Origin: an uncultured Lachnospiraceae bacterium
GTDB taxonomy: Bacteria > Bacillota > Clostridia > Lachnospirales > Lachnospiraceae
NCBI GenBank assembly: GCA_948470335.1
Contig: CAOKOL010000007.1
Location: 55,043-119,042, forward strand
Direction: 5' to 3'
Length of the DNA stretch: 64,000 nucleotides
Shown here piece by piece: positions 45,096 through 53,440 of the stretch (within the stretch, counting starts at the first letter, position 1; every line of letters starts with the position of its first letter). Below the pieces are notes generated by a model. That model did no database searches. It worked only from the letters and a program-made list of their open reading frames with translations, and was not told the origin of the DNA. The position numbers were made by a program, and so were the translations under genes.

Positions 45096-45124
45096 ATCAT
45101 AGCACTGCTGATAAGAACTGTCAA
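45096..45124 (-). promoter_or_regulatory. promoter of infC-rpmI-rplT
   Basis: TTGACA and TATGAT with a 17-base spacer on the minus strand, near-consensus, as expected for a ribosomal protein operon. Confidence 0.85.
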
Positions 45125-45233
45125 GAGGGCTGTCAAAAAAATATATAATTATCGGAAAAATATTTTTAACCGTAAAAAAATTCGCCGAGCTTCACAAAAC
45201 TAACGGTTCCATAACATACATGAATATTCCGAA

Positions 45234-45422
45234 TAAGAATCTGCCCTTGGCAGATTCTCTGCCTGCGGCGGGTCGCTCTGGCGACATTTTACCTTTCCGC
45301 CGCACACATATTACACTTAGCGAGGTTCTTTCGAGCTTAGTGTAATAGCGTACACAGTAGTGCGATCCTGCCCGGAGGGCTTTTTGTATCATAGGAAAGT
45401 TTGAAGGACTTTCCTATGATAT
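45234..45422 (-). repeat. dispersed repeat, copy B (with insertion)
   Basis: Matches copy A from end to end (same terminal palindrome, same GCGGCGG core, same GCCCTCCGGGCAGGATCGCA box, same terminal hairpin) but carries about 54 extra bases in the middle, themselves an inverted repeat (ATTACACTTAGC / TTAGTGTAAT). It directly follows the coo operon terminator. Confidence 0.85.
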
Positions 45423-45423
45423 G

Positions 45424-45462
45424 AAAAAGAGTGAGCCTGCATCTGTATACAGCGCCCACTCT
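45424..45462 (-). terminator. terminator of the coo operon
   Basis: On the minus strand AGAGTGGGCGCTG and CAGGCTCACTCT pair with one small bulge, followed by TTTTT. It lies 74 bp after the flavoprotein stop codon. Confidence 0.75.
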
Positions 45463-45535
45463 GCTCTCTGTCCGGATCAGATTTACGCAAATCTGTCACC
45501 TGTCAGCCTTCTGATCCTGCTTATTTTTTATTCCT

Positions 45536-46762
45536 TTACACCTGATAGGCAAACTCCCCGTTTTTCTCATTAATACCATAGAAATCCGCGAAAGTCAGTC
45601 GGAAAATTTTATCCGTTTTTCCGCTCAAATCAGTGCCGGTTCTGATCAGATACAGATACAGTCCCTCGTTGGAAATATCTCCCAGAGACAGATATCCTGT
45701 CAGCTTTCCGTCCGTAATCACGGCCTTCTTATATTCGCCGGCCGTTTTATGTACCAGAACATCCGCGCCCTCCGTCAGATCCAGCCGACCGGCGGACAGC
45801 ATCGTAACGCCGAAGAAATTGCTGGTGTTCTTAAACGGATAAGGCTTCTCATAGACTTCCTCCACGCCCGCCATATTCCATGCGGCCGCCTTGCCCTGGG
45901 CCATGGCGTCGGGCCATACGCCGGACAGGCCGGTGCAGTCTCCCGCCGCATAGACATCCGGCGCGGAAGTACGCAGATGATCGTCCACCTGAATCGCCCG
46001 CTCCGCCGCGATACCGCTGTCCAGTGCGATCTGAATCCGGGGACGGACGCCTGCCGCCATAATGATAAAGTCGCAGGGCACATGGTCGCCGTTTGACAGA
46101 ATCACTTCGGTGATATTCCCGTCTCCGTCCACCACCGCGTCGCTGGCGCCGATGCCTAACAGGAATTTACAGCCGTGTTCCTCAAAAGCTTTCTGATAAA
46201 CGGAAGCTGCGTACTCGTCAGTCTGCAAGGGCATTACCCGGGGCGCCATCTCGGCGATGGTGACATCGGCACCCCGCTCGCACAGAGCGGAAGCTGCATC
46301 CAGGCCCACAAGACCGGAACCCACGATAAATACCCGTTTTCCTCTTGCAAAAGCCTCGTCGATCTTCAGGGCGTCACTGAGATCCCTGAAACCGAACACA
46401 TTGGGCGCCTCCCGGAAATGGGGAATGGGAGGAATGAAAAATCCGGCTCCCGTGGCGATCAGCAGCTTGTCATAAGGGGCGGAATACTCCCCGTAACAGA
46501 CCATCTTCCCCTCGGTGTCGATTTTATCCACCGTCTGACAGGCGATATGGGTGATATCATGTTTTTCGAAAAAGTCCGCATCCACAAAATTGATGCCCTG
46601 GGCGTCCCGTTCATGGCCCAGATATTTGTGAAGCATACAGCGGGAATGTACCTTCTCATCGGTGGAAATCACGGTGATCGTATCCTTCGGGCGGACATCA
46701 CGAAGCACCTGGGCGGCACTGATACCGGCGGCGCCGGCTCCTATGATAACAAATCTCTCCAT
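45536..46762 (-). CDS. FAD/NAD(P)-dependent oxidoreductase of the coo operon
   Basis: 408 residues from the ATG giving MERFVIIGAGAAGIS, 7 bases after GGAGG. It has a Rossmann FAD motif at the N terminus, a second dinucleotide fold (VFIVGSGLVGLDAASAL) and the FAD-contact motif DVYAAGDC. This is the rubredoxin/NADH-oxidase-like class of pyridine-nucleotide disulfide reductases. In several Clostridia and in Carboxydothermus a gene of this type follows cooS and cooF; it is thought to pass electrons from CO through CooF to NAD(P)+ or a detoxifying partner. Confidence 0.88.
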   Translation of the reverse strand: MERFVIIGAGAAGISAAQVLRDVRPKDTITVISTDEKVHSRCMLHKYLGHERDAQGINFVDADFFEKHDITHIACQTVDKIDTEGKMVCYGEYSAPYDKLLIATGAGFFIPPIPHFREAPNVFGFRDLSDALKIDEAFARGKRVFIVGSGLVGLDAASALCERGADVTIAEMAPRVMPLQTDEYAASVYQKAFEEHGCKFLLGIGASDAVVDGDGNITEVILSNGDHVPCDFIIMAAGVRPRIQIALDSGIAAERAIQVDDHLRTSAPDVYAAGDCTGLSGVWPDAMAQGKAAAWNMAGVEEVYEKPYPFKNTSNFFGVTMLSAGRLDLTEGADVLVHKTAGEYKKAVITDGKLTGYLSLGDISNEGLYLYLIRTGTDLSGKTDKIFRLTFADFYGINEKNGEFAYQV

Positions 46763-46764
46763 AC

Positions 46765-47211
46765 TCACACCTCCCTCACTTCGATGGCCTGCTTGGGACA
46801 GGCCCGTACACAGGCAGGTCCCTCCTCCAGATGGGCGCAGAAATCACACTTGATAATCCGCTTCCGGTCAGGGGAAATGGCGGGCACGCCATAACGGCAG
46901 CTCATCACGCACATATAGCAGGCCGCGCATTTTTCCTTGTCATATTCCACCAGGCCGTTTTCCATGTTCTTCTGCAAAGCCCCGCTCATGCATGCGCCCG
47001 CACAGTCAGGAACGTCGCAGTGACGGCAGAATACGGGCGCATAGCCTCCCTTGCCGTCAGCGACAATGAAATTACGGGACTGATTGGCCGGATCGGTCAG
47101 ATCCAGCGTATACAGACCCTTTCCTCCGTCCTGCCGGTGGGATTCCATACAAGCCAGGGTACAGTTTTTGCACCCGTCACATTTCGCAGGGTCGATAAAA
47201 ATACGTTTCAT
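46765..47211 (-). CDS. cooF: CooF-like 4Fe-4S electron transfer protein
   Basis: 148 residues with four Cys clusters, sixteen Cys in all: CDGCKNCTLAC, CRHCDVPDCAGAC, CAACYMCVMSC and CDFCAHLEEGPACVRAC. It is a polyferredoxin of the DMSO-reductase beta-subunit type. As CooF it receives electrons from the CO dehydrogenase and hands them to the flavoprotein encoded next. Its stop is 2 bases before the flavoprotein ATG, and cooS lies 24 bp upstream. Confidence 0.92.
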   Translation of the reverse strand: MKRIFIDPAKCDGCKNCTLACMESHRQDGGKGLYTLDLTDPANQSRNFIVADGKGGYAPVFCRHCDVPDCAGACMSGALQKNMENGLVEYDKEKCAACYMCVMSCRYGVPAISPDRKRIIKCDFCAHLEEGPACVRACPKQAIEVREV

Positions 47212-47235
47212 CTTGGCAGATCCCCCTCTCTGTCG

Positions 47236-49125
47236 TCAAATATTCAAAGCTTTCCGCTTCTCCTCGATAATCGCCTCCAGTTGGTTGGCGGCGGACTTGC
47301 CGTCAGGATCCACGATCACGCGGCCTCCGGTAAGACCTACCATGTCTTCGGTCAGAACTTTGGTCACAACGCCGCTGCCGGTAATGAAAGGCGGTACGCC
47401 AAGATGCAGAGGCAGTCCCAGAGCCAGCGCGAAAGCGCCGTCAGCCAGTGCCTGTTCTTCCAGCCACTGAGCAGCCGAGAGCACCAGGGGCAGCTGAGGC
47501 AGATCCACGCCCAGTTCCTCCGCGATTTCCGTAGCCACGATCTCCAGACGGCCGATGGCCAGACAGGGACCGAAATTCAGTACGGGCGGGATACCCAGTT
47601 GTTTGCAGACAGCCTTTAAGTTGGGACCTGCCAGCTCGGCGGCTTCGGGCGTCATCAGGCCGATATTTTCCAGTCCGCCTGAGGAACAGCCTGCTGTCAG
47701 CACCAGGATATCTTTCGCAATCAGCTCCTTGGCCAGTTCAGCCGTCAGCGTATCATGGCCGTACGCCACGCTGGAGCAGCCTACCACGCCGGCCAGACCT
47801 TTGATCTTGCCTGCCACGATCAGATCGATCAGCGGCTTCCAGCTGTCACCCAGGAATGCTTTCAGGCTTCCCTCGCTGACACCGGTCAGGGAATTCTTAT
47901 TGCCGTGGTCGGTAAACAGCTTCATGGGCACATTGCCCCGGCGTTCTTTGTATGCCGCAACGATCTCGTCGATAATCCGGTCGCCGTCCGCCTCACGGGT
48001 TTCATAATTAAACGGAATATACTCGGCATTTGCCTTTTTGGCCACCACGTCCAGACAGATCTGCTTGATCTTCAGTTCGTCGCAGATCGGCTCAATGCCG
48101 GGCAGGGTGCAGTTAAACTCGCTGAGCACCGCGTCGATGGCGCCGCAGGAAAGCACTGCCTCGGAAATATAGTTGTTGCCCGCGTGTCCGTCGAAAATTT
48201 CCGTGTAATGGGCACCGCGAAGCTGCAGATCCTGGCCGACACAGGTACAGCCCACCAGCTTGAAGCCTTTGGCTCCGGCAGCTTTTGCTTTCGCCACCAC
48301 GTCCTCATCCAGCAGGCGGTCCTGGATGTATGTAAACAGAGAGTGCTGATGGCCGGTGATCAGGATATTGATATAATCGGGATCGATCACGTTCATGCCT
48401 ACGGGAGCCATACGGATCTCCGGATCACCCAGCACCACGTCATTTAACAGGTTGGTTAACTGCAGACCGTACAGTCCGGTGGAAATACCCAGACGCAGGC
48501 AGGAAACCAGCATTTCAACCGGGTCGGAATTTAAGTTTGTGGATGTCTTTACCACATTGTTGAATACTTCGCCCTTTGCGCCGCCGGGCATAATTCCCAG
48601 CTCTTTCCAGCGTTTTACGCGAGGCGCGTAAGCCAGCTTCTCCACCAGCTCCATGGGCTCGTATTCGGGACGGTACAGGTCGGACAGAACCTTATCCGCC
48701 ACTTTCACGCACAGATCATATTTGTCCTCGCCGGTCACGCCGAAAATCTCCGCCAGACGGTTCAGCGCCTTCTCGCTGCGGATCTTGTCTTTGTGCAGTC
48801 CGGTGTTTTTCAGTTGTCTTGCCGTATTCTCTACCACATGAATGTAGCATCCTGAGCCGGCCGCTACGGCGCGCAGGAAATTACGGGCTACGATGGTGTC
48901 GGCATTGGCGCCGCAGATGCCCCTGGGGGATTTGGGAGTAACCCGGCAGGGTCCGTTGGCGCAGAGCCGGCAGCAGACGCCCTGCAGGCCGAAACCGCAT
49001 TTGGTGGACTGACCTTCCACTCTATGGTGGGCAGTCTCCAGGGGGAGCTGACGGATATATTCCTCCATCGGCTTATCCGCACTGGCACAGGTATTGCGAC
49101 TGAGGCAATCGGTACAAGTGTTCAT
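47236..49125 (-). CDS. cooS: anaerobic nickel carbon monoxide dehydrogenase, catalytic subunit
   Basis: 629 residues, normal for monofunctional CooS. It oxidises CO to CO2 (reversibly) at a Ni-Fe-S C cluster. D- and B-cluster ligands are Cys43, Cys51, Cys52, Cys55, Cys60 and about Cys71. C-cluster ligands are all visible: His in ITGHQHSLF, and Cys in VGCTCVGQD, LSCGAIDAV, VVGCSSVAYGH, TAGCSSGGLEN and LNFGPCLAIGR. RBS GGAGGAGG is strong. The operon is cooS-cooF-flavoprotein. No acetyl-CoA synthase subunits and no cooC nickel chaperone are adjacent. Confidence 0.97.
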   Translation of the reverse strand: MNTCTDCLSRNTCASADKPMEEYIRQLPLETAHHRVEGQSTKCGFGLQGVCCRLCANGPCRVTPKSPRGICGANADTIVARNFLRAVAAGSGCYIHVVENTARQLKNTGLHKDKIRSEKALNRLAEIFGVTGEDKYDLCVKVADKVLSDLYRPEYEPMELVEKLAYAPRVKRWKELGIMPGGAKGEVFNNVVKTSTNLNSDPVEMLVSCLRLGISTGLYGLQLTNLLNDVVLGDPEIRMAPVGMNVIDPDYINILITGHQHSLFTYIQDRLLDEDVVAKAKAAGAKGFKLVGCTCVGQDLQLRGAHYTEIFDGHAGNNYISEAVLSCGAIDAVLSEFNCTLPGIEPICDELKIKQICLDVVAKKANAEYIPFNYETREADGDRIIDEIVAAYKERRGNVPMKLFTDHGNKNSLTGVSEGSLKAFLGDSWKPLIDLIVAGKIKGLAGVVGCSSVAYGHDTLTAELAKELIAKDILVLTAGCSSGGLENIGLMTPEAAELAGPNLKAVCKQLGIPPVLNFGPCLAIGRLEIVATEIAEELGVDLPQLPLVLSAAQWLEEQALADGAFALALGLPLHLGVPPFITGSGVVTKVLTEDMVGLTGGRVIVDPDGKSAANQLEAIIEEKRKALNI

Positions 49126-49238
49126 AATGATATTCCTCCTCCATATTAAGATTGTTCTGAAATGGTTTACGATGCTGTAAATTTACGGCGAATAGCTTCT
49201 TATCTGTCCGCCAAAATTCAGCCTGAAACTACAAATAT

Positions 49239-49267
49239 ATCTTAACATAAAGGCGGCAATGGCGCAA
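49239..49267 (-). promoter_or_regulatory. candidate promoter of the coo operon
   Basis: TTGCGC and TAAGAT with a 17-base spacer on the minus strand, about 115 bp before cooS. Only a fair match, so control by an activator is possible. Confidence 0.45.
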
Positions 49268-49271
49268 GAAC

Positions 49272-49300
49272 TTCTACATCTGCGCGTTTTATGTTATAAT
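49272..49300 (+). promoter_or_regulatory. promoter of the HD-domain gene
   Basis: TTCTAC and TATAAT with a 17-base spacer. It overlaps the divergent coo promoter region, so the two may compete. Confidence 0.55.
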
Positions 49301-49385
49301 ACGGGGGACGACAGCCTGTTTTTACGGAAAACTGAGCGCTGCCGCGTCAACTTTTTGATAAAATAATATCGGAGGTAGTATTTAT

Positions 49386-49988
49386 ATGGCTGACAACAAC
49401 ATAGAGGAACGGCTGAAAAAACAACTGGATTTTATTCTGGAAATTGACAAAGAAAAAAACATTTTCCGGCAGACCCATCTGTCCGGCCACGGCAGAAATG
49501 AAAATGACGCCGAGCATGCCTGGCATATGGCAATTATGGCCTACCTTCTGCGGGAATATTCCAATGAAACGGTGGATATCGCCAAAGTGATGCTGATGTG
49601 CCTGATTCATGATATCGTGGAAATCGAAGCCGGGGATACCTACGCTTACGATACGGAAAATCTGAAAACCCAGAAGGCGAGGGAGGATGCCGCGAAGGAA
49701 AAGATTTATGCCCTTCTGCCCGAAGATCAGAAGCAGGAACTGACGGCCTTATTTGACGAATTTGAGGAGCATCAGACTGCCGAGGCAAAATTCGCCCACG
49801 CCATGGATAACCTGCAGCCTCTTTTATTAAACGACAGCAACGACGGCGGCGACTGGAGAGAACATCAGGTTACCGCCGGGCAGGTGTATGGACGGCAGAG
49901 GAAAACAAAGCAGGGGTCCGAGATATTGTTTGATGTGACAGACGGTATTATACGGAAGCATATCGGGAAAGGAAATCTGAAAGAGTAA
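49386..49988 (+). CDS. HD-domain phosphohydrolase (YfbR/HDDC2-like)
   Basis: 200 residues. The metal-binding HD signature is complete: His in GRNENDAEHAWHMAIMA, His-Asp in MCLIHDIVEIEAGD, and the distal Asp in HAMDNLQPLLL. The family includes 5'-deoxynucleotidases (YfbR, HDDC2). The sequence points to nucleotide salvage or pool control, but substrate is not proven. RBS GGAGGTAG precedes the ATG. It is a single-gene unit, divergent from cooS. Confidence 0.9.
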   Translation: MADNNIEERLKKQLDFILEIDKEKNIFRQTHLSGHGRNENDAEHAWHMAIMAYLLREYSNETVDIAKVMLMCLIHDIVEIEAGDTYAYDTENLKTQKAREDAAKEKIYALLPEDQKQELTALFDEFEEHQTAEAKFAHAMDNLQPLLLNDSNDGGDWREHQVTAGQVYGRQRKTKQGSEILFDVTDGIIRKHIGKGNLKE

Positions 49989-50111
49989 ATCCACTGCCAT
50001 GGGTTTTTTCCTTATGGCAGCGGATCTGGAATTACGCCGTATCTATGGCTTTATCTTTTTGATGTTTGTATAAACGCTTTATCCTGTGCTTTGATCTTTC
50101 CCCCGAAACCG

Positions 50112-50858
50112 TTACGCTGCCCTTACATCCTGCCGGTCAAGCATCCGGATTCCCGTATAGCTGAACAGACTGACAAAAACCACGCATGCCACAGCAAACT
50201 GAAAAAGCCGGGAGCTTAATACATCATCATACTTACTGGAATTCATTCCCAGCATCATCAGCGAATAGGGCCAGAACAGACCCAAACCGCCGTTGGATAA
50301 AAGAAGCCCTGCCACGGAGCCTGCCAGGCCGATGCCTACCGGCAGGGAGAAGCTGCGGATTTTCATGGAAAGAACCAATTGCAGAGCTGCCGCCGCCATA
50401 CCGCCGCAGGCACCCCGGAACAGCCAGAACAGCATAGTTGCCGGCGGCATTCCCGGCAATCCCGCGTATTTCCCGCACAGAAAATACAAAAGCCAGGTCC
50501 ATAGCTGGGTTAAAAGCGTCATTTTAAATACCTGAATCAGTTTGGACAGGAAGACACACTCCACCGGAACCGGCGCCGTCATACAGTGGTTCCAGTTATA
50601 GTTCAGATGTTCCAGCCGCCACAGATAGGAGCAGTAAATTCCAATCAGCGGCCCATAAAAAAAGTTTGAATAAAATAATGTGTGCTGCGTCCACAGGCTA
50701 TACCATTCCGATCGCAGAACCTCCCGGTTCATCATATAATTTCCGGTTCCCATGATGGCCGGAAGCACAGGCACGATCAGGAAAAACAGCCAGACCATGG
50801 AATGCCTTATCTTCATTTTCTCCGCCCTGACACAGCGAAGCAGCGCCAAATCTCCCAT
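50112..50858 (-). CDS. ABC-2 type permease, lantibiotic-immunity-like (subunit 2)
   Basis: 248 residues with six predicted membrane helices. It fits the LanE/LanG/MutG class of small permeases from bacteriocin self-protection and bacitracin-type exporters. RBS AAGGAG precedes the ATG. It follows the other permease gene by one base and the ATPase gene further upstream, forming a three-gene exporter. There is no lantibiotic synthesis gene nearby, so the role is probably export of foreign peptides or another substrate. Confidence 0.82.
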   Translation of the reverse strand: MGDLALLRCVRAEKMKIRHSMVWLFFLIVPVLPAIMGTGNYMMNREVLRSEWYSLWTQHTLFYSNFFYGPLIGIYCSYLWRLEHLNYNWNHCMTAPVPVECVFLSKLIQVFKMTLLTQLWTWLLYFLCGKYAGLPGMPPATMLFWLFRGACGGMAAAALQLVLSMKIRSFSLPVGIGLAGSVAGLLLSNGGLGLFWPYSLMMLGMNSSKYDDVLSSRLFQFAVACVVFVSLFSYTGIRMLDRQDVRAA

Positions 50859-50859
50859 C

Positions 50860-51609
50860 TTAGAACTCCTTCCTCAAAAACAGTTTTTTTCCGCTCCAGT
50901 ACAGCGCCGCTGCCAGCAGAAAGACAAAGATCAGAAATCCATAATCCATTGGCCTCTCATACAGCGTAATGGTCCGGGTATCCCTGTCCCAGTCCAGATT
51001 GACACTGCGCAGCATACCGTAATACCCCCAGACTGCCAGCCTCTGAATCTGCGACGGCAGAAAATTGGAAAACAGTCCGCCGAATGCGCCCAGCAGTCCC
51101 ACGGCCAGGGGAATGATCTGATTCTCATAATACATGGATAAAATCTGCTGAATCAGATAAATCGCCAGACTCACCGCGAATATGCTGACTCCGAACCAGA
51201 TCATATGATCCGCAGGCAGTTCTTGTTTAAAATGAAAAATCCGGGACAGCGCTATCAGAAAAATGATCTGCGCCACTGTGATTGCCAGGCAGTATATGGC
51301 TCCCAGCAAAAATTTACACCGGTAAATGGCGTCTTTCGTCTCCAATGTTTCCAAAAGTTTCCATGTCCCTCCTTTATGCTCCGTATCCCAGACTCTGCTG
51401 GCTGCCACAGCCAAAATCACCGGGAAAAAGATGGAATTCATCACGCCAAACTCCATAAATCCGTAATAGTACCCGCTGGACAGCTCCATCCCCTCCGCCC
51501 TGGAAAAAATCCAGAAGCACCAGAGCAGTTCCACACCTGTCACACCGGCAATGCTCAGCCAGATTTTCCGATGCCTGGTCTTAGCCAGCTCCGCCCGCAT
51601 TTCTCTCAT
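50860..51609 (-). CDS. ABC-2 type permease, lantibiotic-immunity-like (subunit 1)
   Basis: 249 residues from the ATG giving MREMRAELAK, with AGGAGG 8 bases upstream; an upstream in-frame GTG sits on the RBS itself. Six membrane helices, with the sequence WLSIAGVTGVELLWCFW in the first. It has the same architecture as the downstream permease though low identity, as in LanE/LanG pairs. It would form the membrane channel with that protein and the ATPase. Confidence 0.82.
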   Translation of the reverse strand: MREMRAELAKTRHRKIWLSIAGVTGVELLWCFWIFSRAEGMELSSGYYYGFMEFGVMNSIFFPVILAVAASRVWDTEHKGGTWKLLETLETKDAIYRCKFLLGAIYCLAITVAQIIFLIALSRIFHFKQELPADHMIWFGVSIFAVSLAIYLIQQILSMYYENQIIPLAVGLLGAFGGLFSNFLPSQIQRLAVWGYYGMLRSVNLDWDRDTRTITLYERPMDYGFLIFVFLLAAALYWSGKKLFLRKEF

Positions 51610-51755
51610 TACAAACACCTCCTAATTAAGTTCCGCGACTTCCCTCCCGAACCCCTCTGAGTCTGGAAGAATTTTCAGCCGCGTTCCGCGTCTGCAAATC
51701 CTTCCGGGGGTTCGTCCGGTCCGTCGCTGTTTCGGGTTCCGCGTCCTCCCTCATA

Positions 51756-52670
51756 TCATAAACTTGATCTGCTTCCGGTCAGCCCCAGGAAGATTTCTTC
51801 CAGGTTTTTCTGCCGTTCTTCCACTCTGATTACGCCTACGCCCCCGGACACCAGACGGGACACGCATCCGGCGACGCGGGAATCCGGCATCTCCGGCAGC
51901 AGCAGCCCTTCCTCCGCCGTTTCATAAACGATTCCTCTTTCTGACAGAATCTGCCCCGCCAGTCCCTGATTCATGGCACGGATATAAATTTTCTTCCGGC
52001 TGTGCTCATGAAGGGTTTCCAGACGATCCTGAAAAATCAGCTTTCCCTGATCGATAATGCCTACCTGATCCGCCATCTGGTCAATCTCTCCCAGCAGATG
52101 GCTGGACACCAGCACCGTCATACCATACAATTTTGGCAGACTGATAATCAGCTCCCGAATTTCCTGAATGCCGGCAGGGTCCAAACCATTTGTCGGCTCA
52201 TCCAGCAAAAGAAGTTTCGGACGTCCCAGCAAAGCGCATGCCAGCCCCAGCCGCTGTTTCATGCCCAGGGAGTAATGACTGACCTTTTTATGCTGCTGAT
52301 TTTCCAACCGGACGACAGACAGTACATGACCGATCTCTTTTTCCGGAATATTTTTCAGTGTGCAGACAATCCGCAGATTTTCCTTTCCGGACAGATGGCC
52401 ATAATAAGCGGGGGACTCGATCAGAGAACCGGTATTTTTCAGGATCGTCAGCCTGTTCCGGCTGTTCATCTCCGCCCCCAGCACCTTCACCCTCCCTTCC
52501 GTTGGCCTGATCAGTCCCAGAATCATTTTCATCGTCGTACTCTTCCCTGCGCCGTTCGGTCCCAGAAACCCGTAAACACAGCCTGATGGAACCGTCAGAT
52601 CCAGACGATTGACCGACACCTTCTGTCCGTAGCATTTTGTCAGCCTTTTTGTTTCAATCATTATTTCCAT
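51756..52670 (-). CDS. ABC transporter ATP-binding protein, LanF/BcrA-like
   Basis: 304 residues. Walker A GPNGAGKST, Q-loop NTGSLIESPAYY, signature YSLGMKQRLGLA, Walker B LLLLDEPTNGLDP and H-loop SSHLL are all intact. The C-terminal about 80-residue extension is typical of BcrA/LanF-type ATPases. RBS GGGAGG is 5 bases from the ATG. With the two permeases it forms a peptide exporter such as those giving resistance to lantibiotics or bacitracin. No adjacent two-component system is present, unlike many such loci. Confidence 0.92.
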   Translation of the reverse strand: MEIMIETKRLTKCYGQKVSVNRLDLTVPSGCVYGFLGPNGAGKSTTMKMILGLIRPTEGRVKVLGAEMNSRNRLTILKNTGSLIESPAYYGHLSGKENLRIVCTLKNIPEKEIGHVLSVVRLENQQHKKVSHYSLGMKQRLGLACALLGRPKLLLLDEPTNGLDPAGIQEIRELIISLPKLYGMTVLVSSHLLGEIDQMADQVGIIDQGKLIFQDRLETLHEHSRKKIYIRAMNQGLAGQILSERGIVYETAEEGLLLPEMPDSRVAGCVSRLVSGGVGVIRVEERQKNLEEIFLGLTGSRSSL

Positions 52671-52805
52671 AAAAACCTCCCTATTATTTAAGTTCTGCCG
52701 CTATCTTCTCAGATCCCATGCTTCTTTCGCGTCTGGCAGTTTCTTTTCTTTCTCCATCCTAGCACCGGCGCCTTACATGCCGGTTACGTCAGTCTTACTT
52801 TTTCC

Positions 52806-52855
52806 TTAACAAAAAAAGAACCATTATCCGATTTATTACATGGATAACCGTTCTT
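52806..52855 (-). terminator. terminator downstream of the Mcr operon and polymerase remnant
   Basis: On the minus strand AGAACGGTTATCC and GGATAATGGTTCT form a 13-bp stem with one mismatch, followed by TTTTTTT. It insulates the ABC exporter operon from upstream transcription. Confidence 0.8.
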
Positions 52856-52987
52856 TTGATATAAACGGACGTTTTCCTCAGGACATCAAAAAGGCTGCCT
52901 GCTGATCCCCCGGAAAGCTGCCATGGCAGTAGATAACAAAGCGTGCCGGCAGTTCCTCCGGGGCGTAAGCCAGGCTTTCAGGCACAT

Positions 52988-53158
52988 CTCTCCTACTGCT
53001 TTATTTGCGGTCATGTCCATGATGAACTCATCATCGAATGTAGTCAGGATGTTGATTACAAATCCATCAGCAATGTTATGGGAAAATCCCCTGACCGGAT
53101 GCCGGACATTCCCATCAGAGGCGATGGCTACGAAACCAGTTTTTACCGGAAAAATTAA
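52988..53158 (+). pseudogene. C-terminal fragment of a phage-type family A DNA polymerase
   Basis: A plus-strand frame encodes FICGHVHDELIIECS, then NVMGKSPDRMPDIPIRGDG and YETSFYRKN before TAA at 53156. HVHDE is the catalytic motif C of family A DNA polymerases, and the following DGYETSFYRK end is typical of polymerases of phages and integrative elements. Only the last about 55 codons remain; upstream sequence has no matching frame and no RBS. This is a relic of a prophage or similar element. Overlapping longer frames in this stretch are not meaningful. Confidence 0.72.
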
Positions 53159-53200
53159 AAAAATAGCGGTCTCCGGTACACTATGCCAGAAGCCGCTTAC

Positions 53201-53440
53201 TTATTCGTTATAACTTATTATTTCAGGAATATCACCTTGCTCTTGATGCCTTAGAAAAATATAGAACTCATGTATTTCTGGCTCAATAAAACAACTTTTC
53301 CGAATAGTTATAGTTCCATCAAGAATGTGGTTTTCATTCCGATATTCTGGCTCATTCAAATTATAGCCACCATACTCATAAATTACAGTTTCATCATCTT
53401 CAAGCACTTTCTTCGCATGAGCCCCTGTACCTCTACTCAT
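53201..53440 (-). CDS. small uncharacterised protein, third gene of the mcrBC operon
   Basis: 79 residues, acidic, no membrane segment or known motif. Its ATG overlaps the mcrC stop codon as ATGA, so it is translated with mcrC. Its start MSRGTGAHAKKVLED and the remainder show no family that I recognise. The tight coupling suggests a role with the restriction system, perhaps as regulator or additional subunit, but this is inference only. Confidence 0.65.
   Translation of the reverse strand: MSRGTGAHAKKVLEDDETVIYEYGGYNLNEPEYRNENHILDGTITIRKSCFIEPEIHEFYIFLRHQEQGDIPEIISYNE

Noticed and set aside
45192..45392. 66-codon minus-strand frame
   Set aside because: It is composed of the dispersed repeat copy B, whose homologous part in copy A reads differently; no RBS.
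52923..53213. 96-codon plus-strand frame
   Set aside because: A different frame of the same stretch encodes the recognisable polymerase end, and this frame has no RBS.
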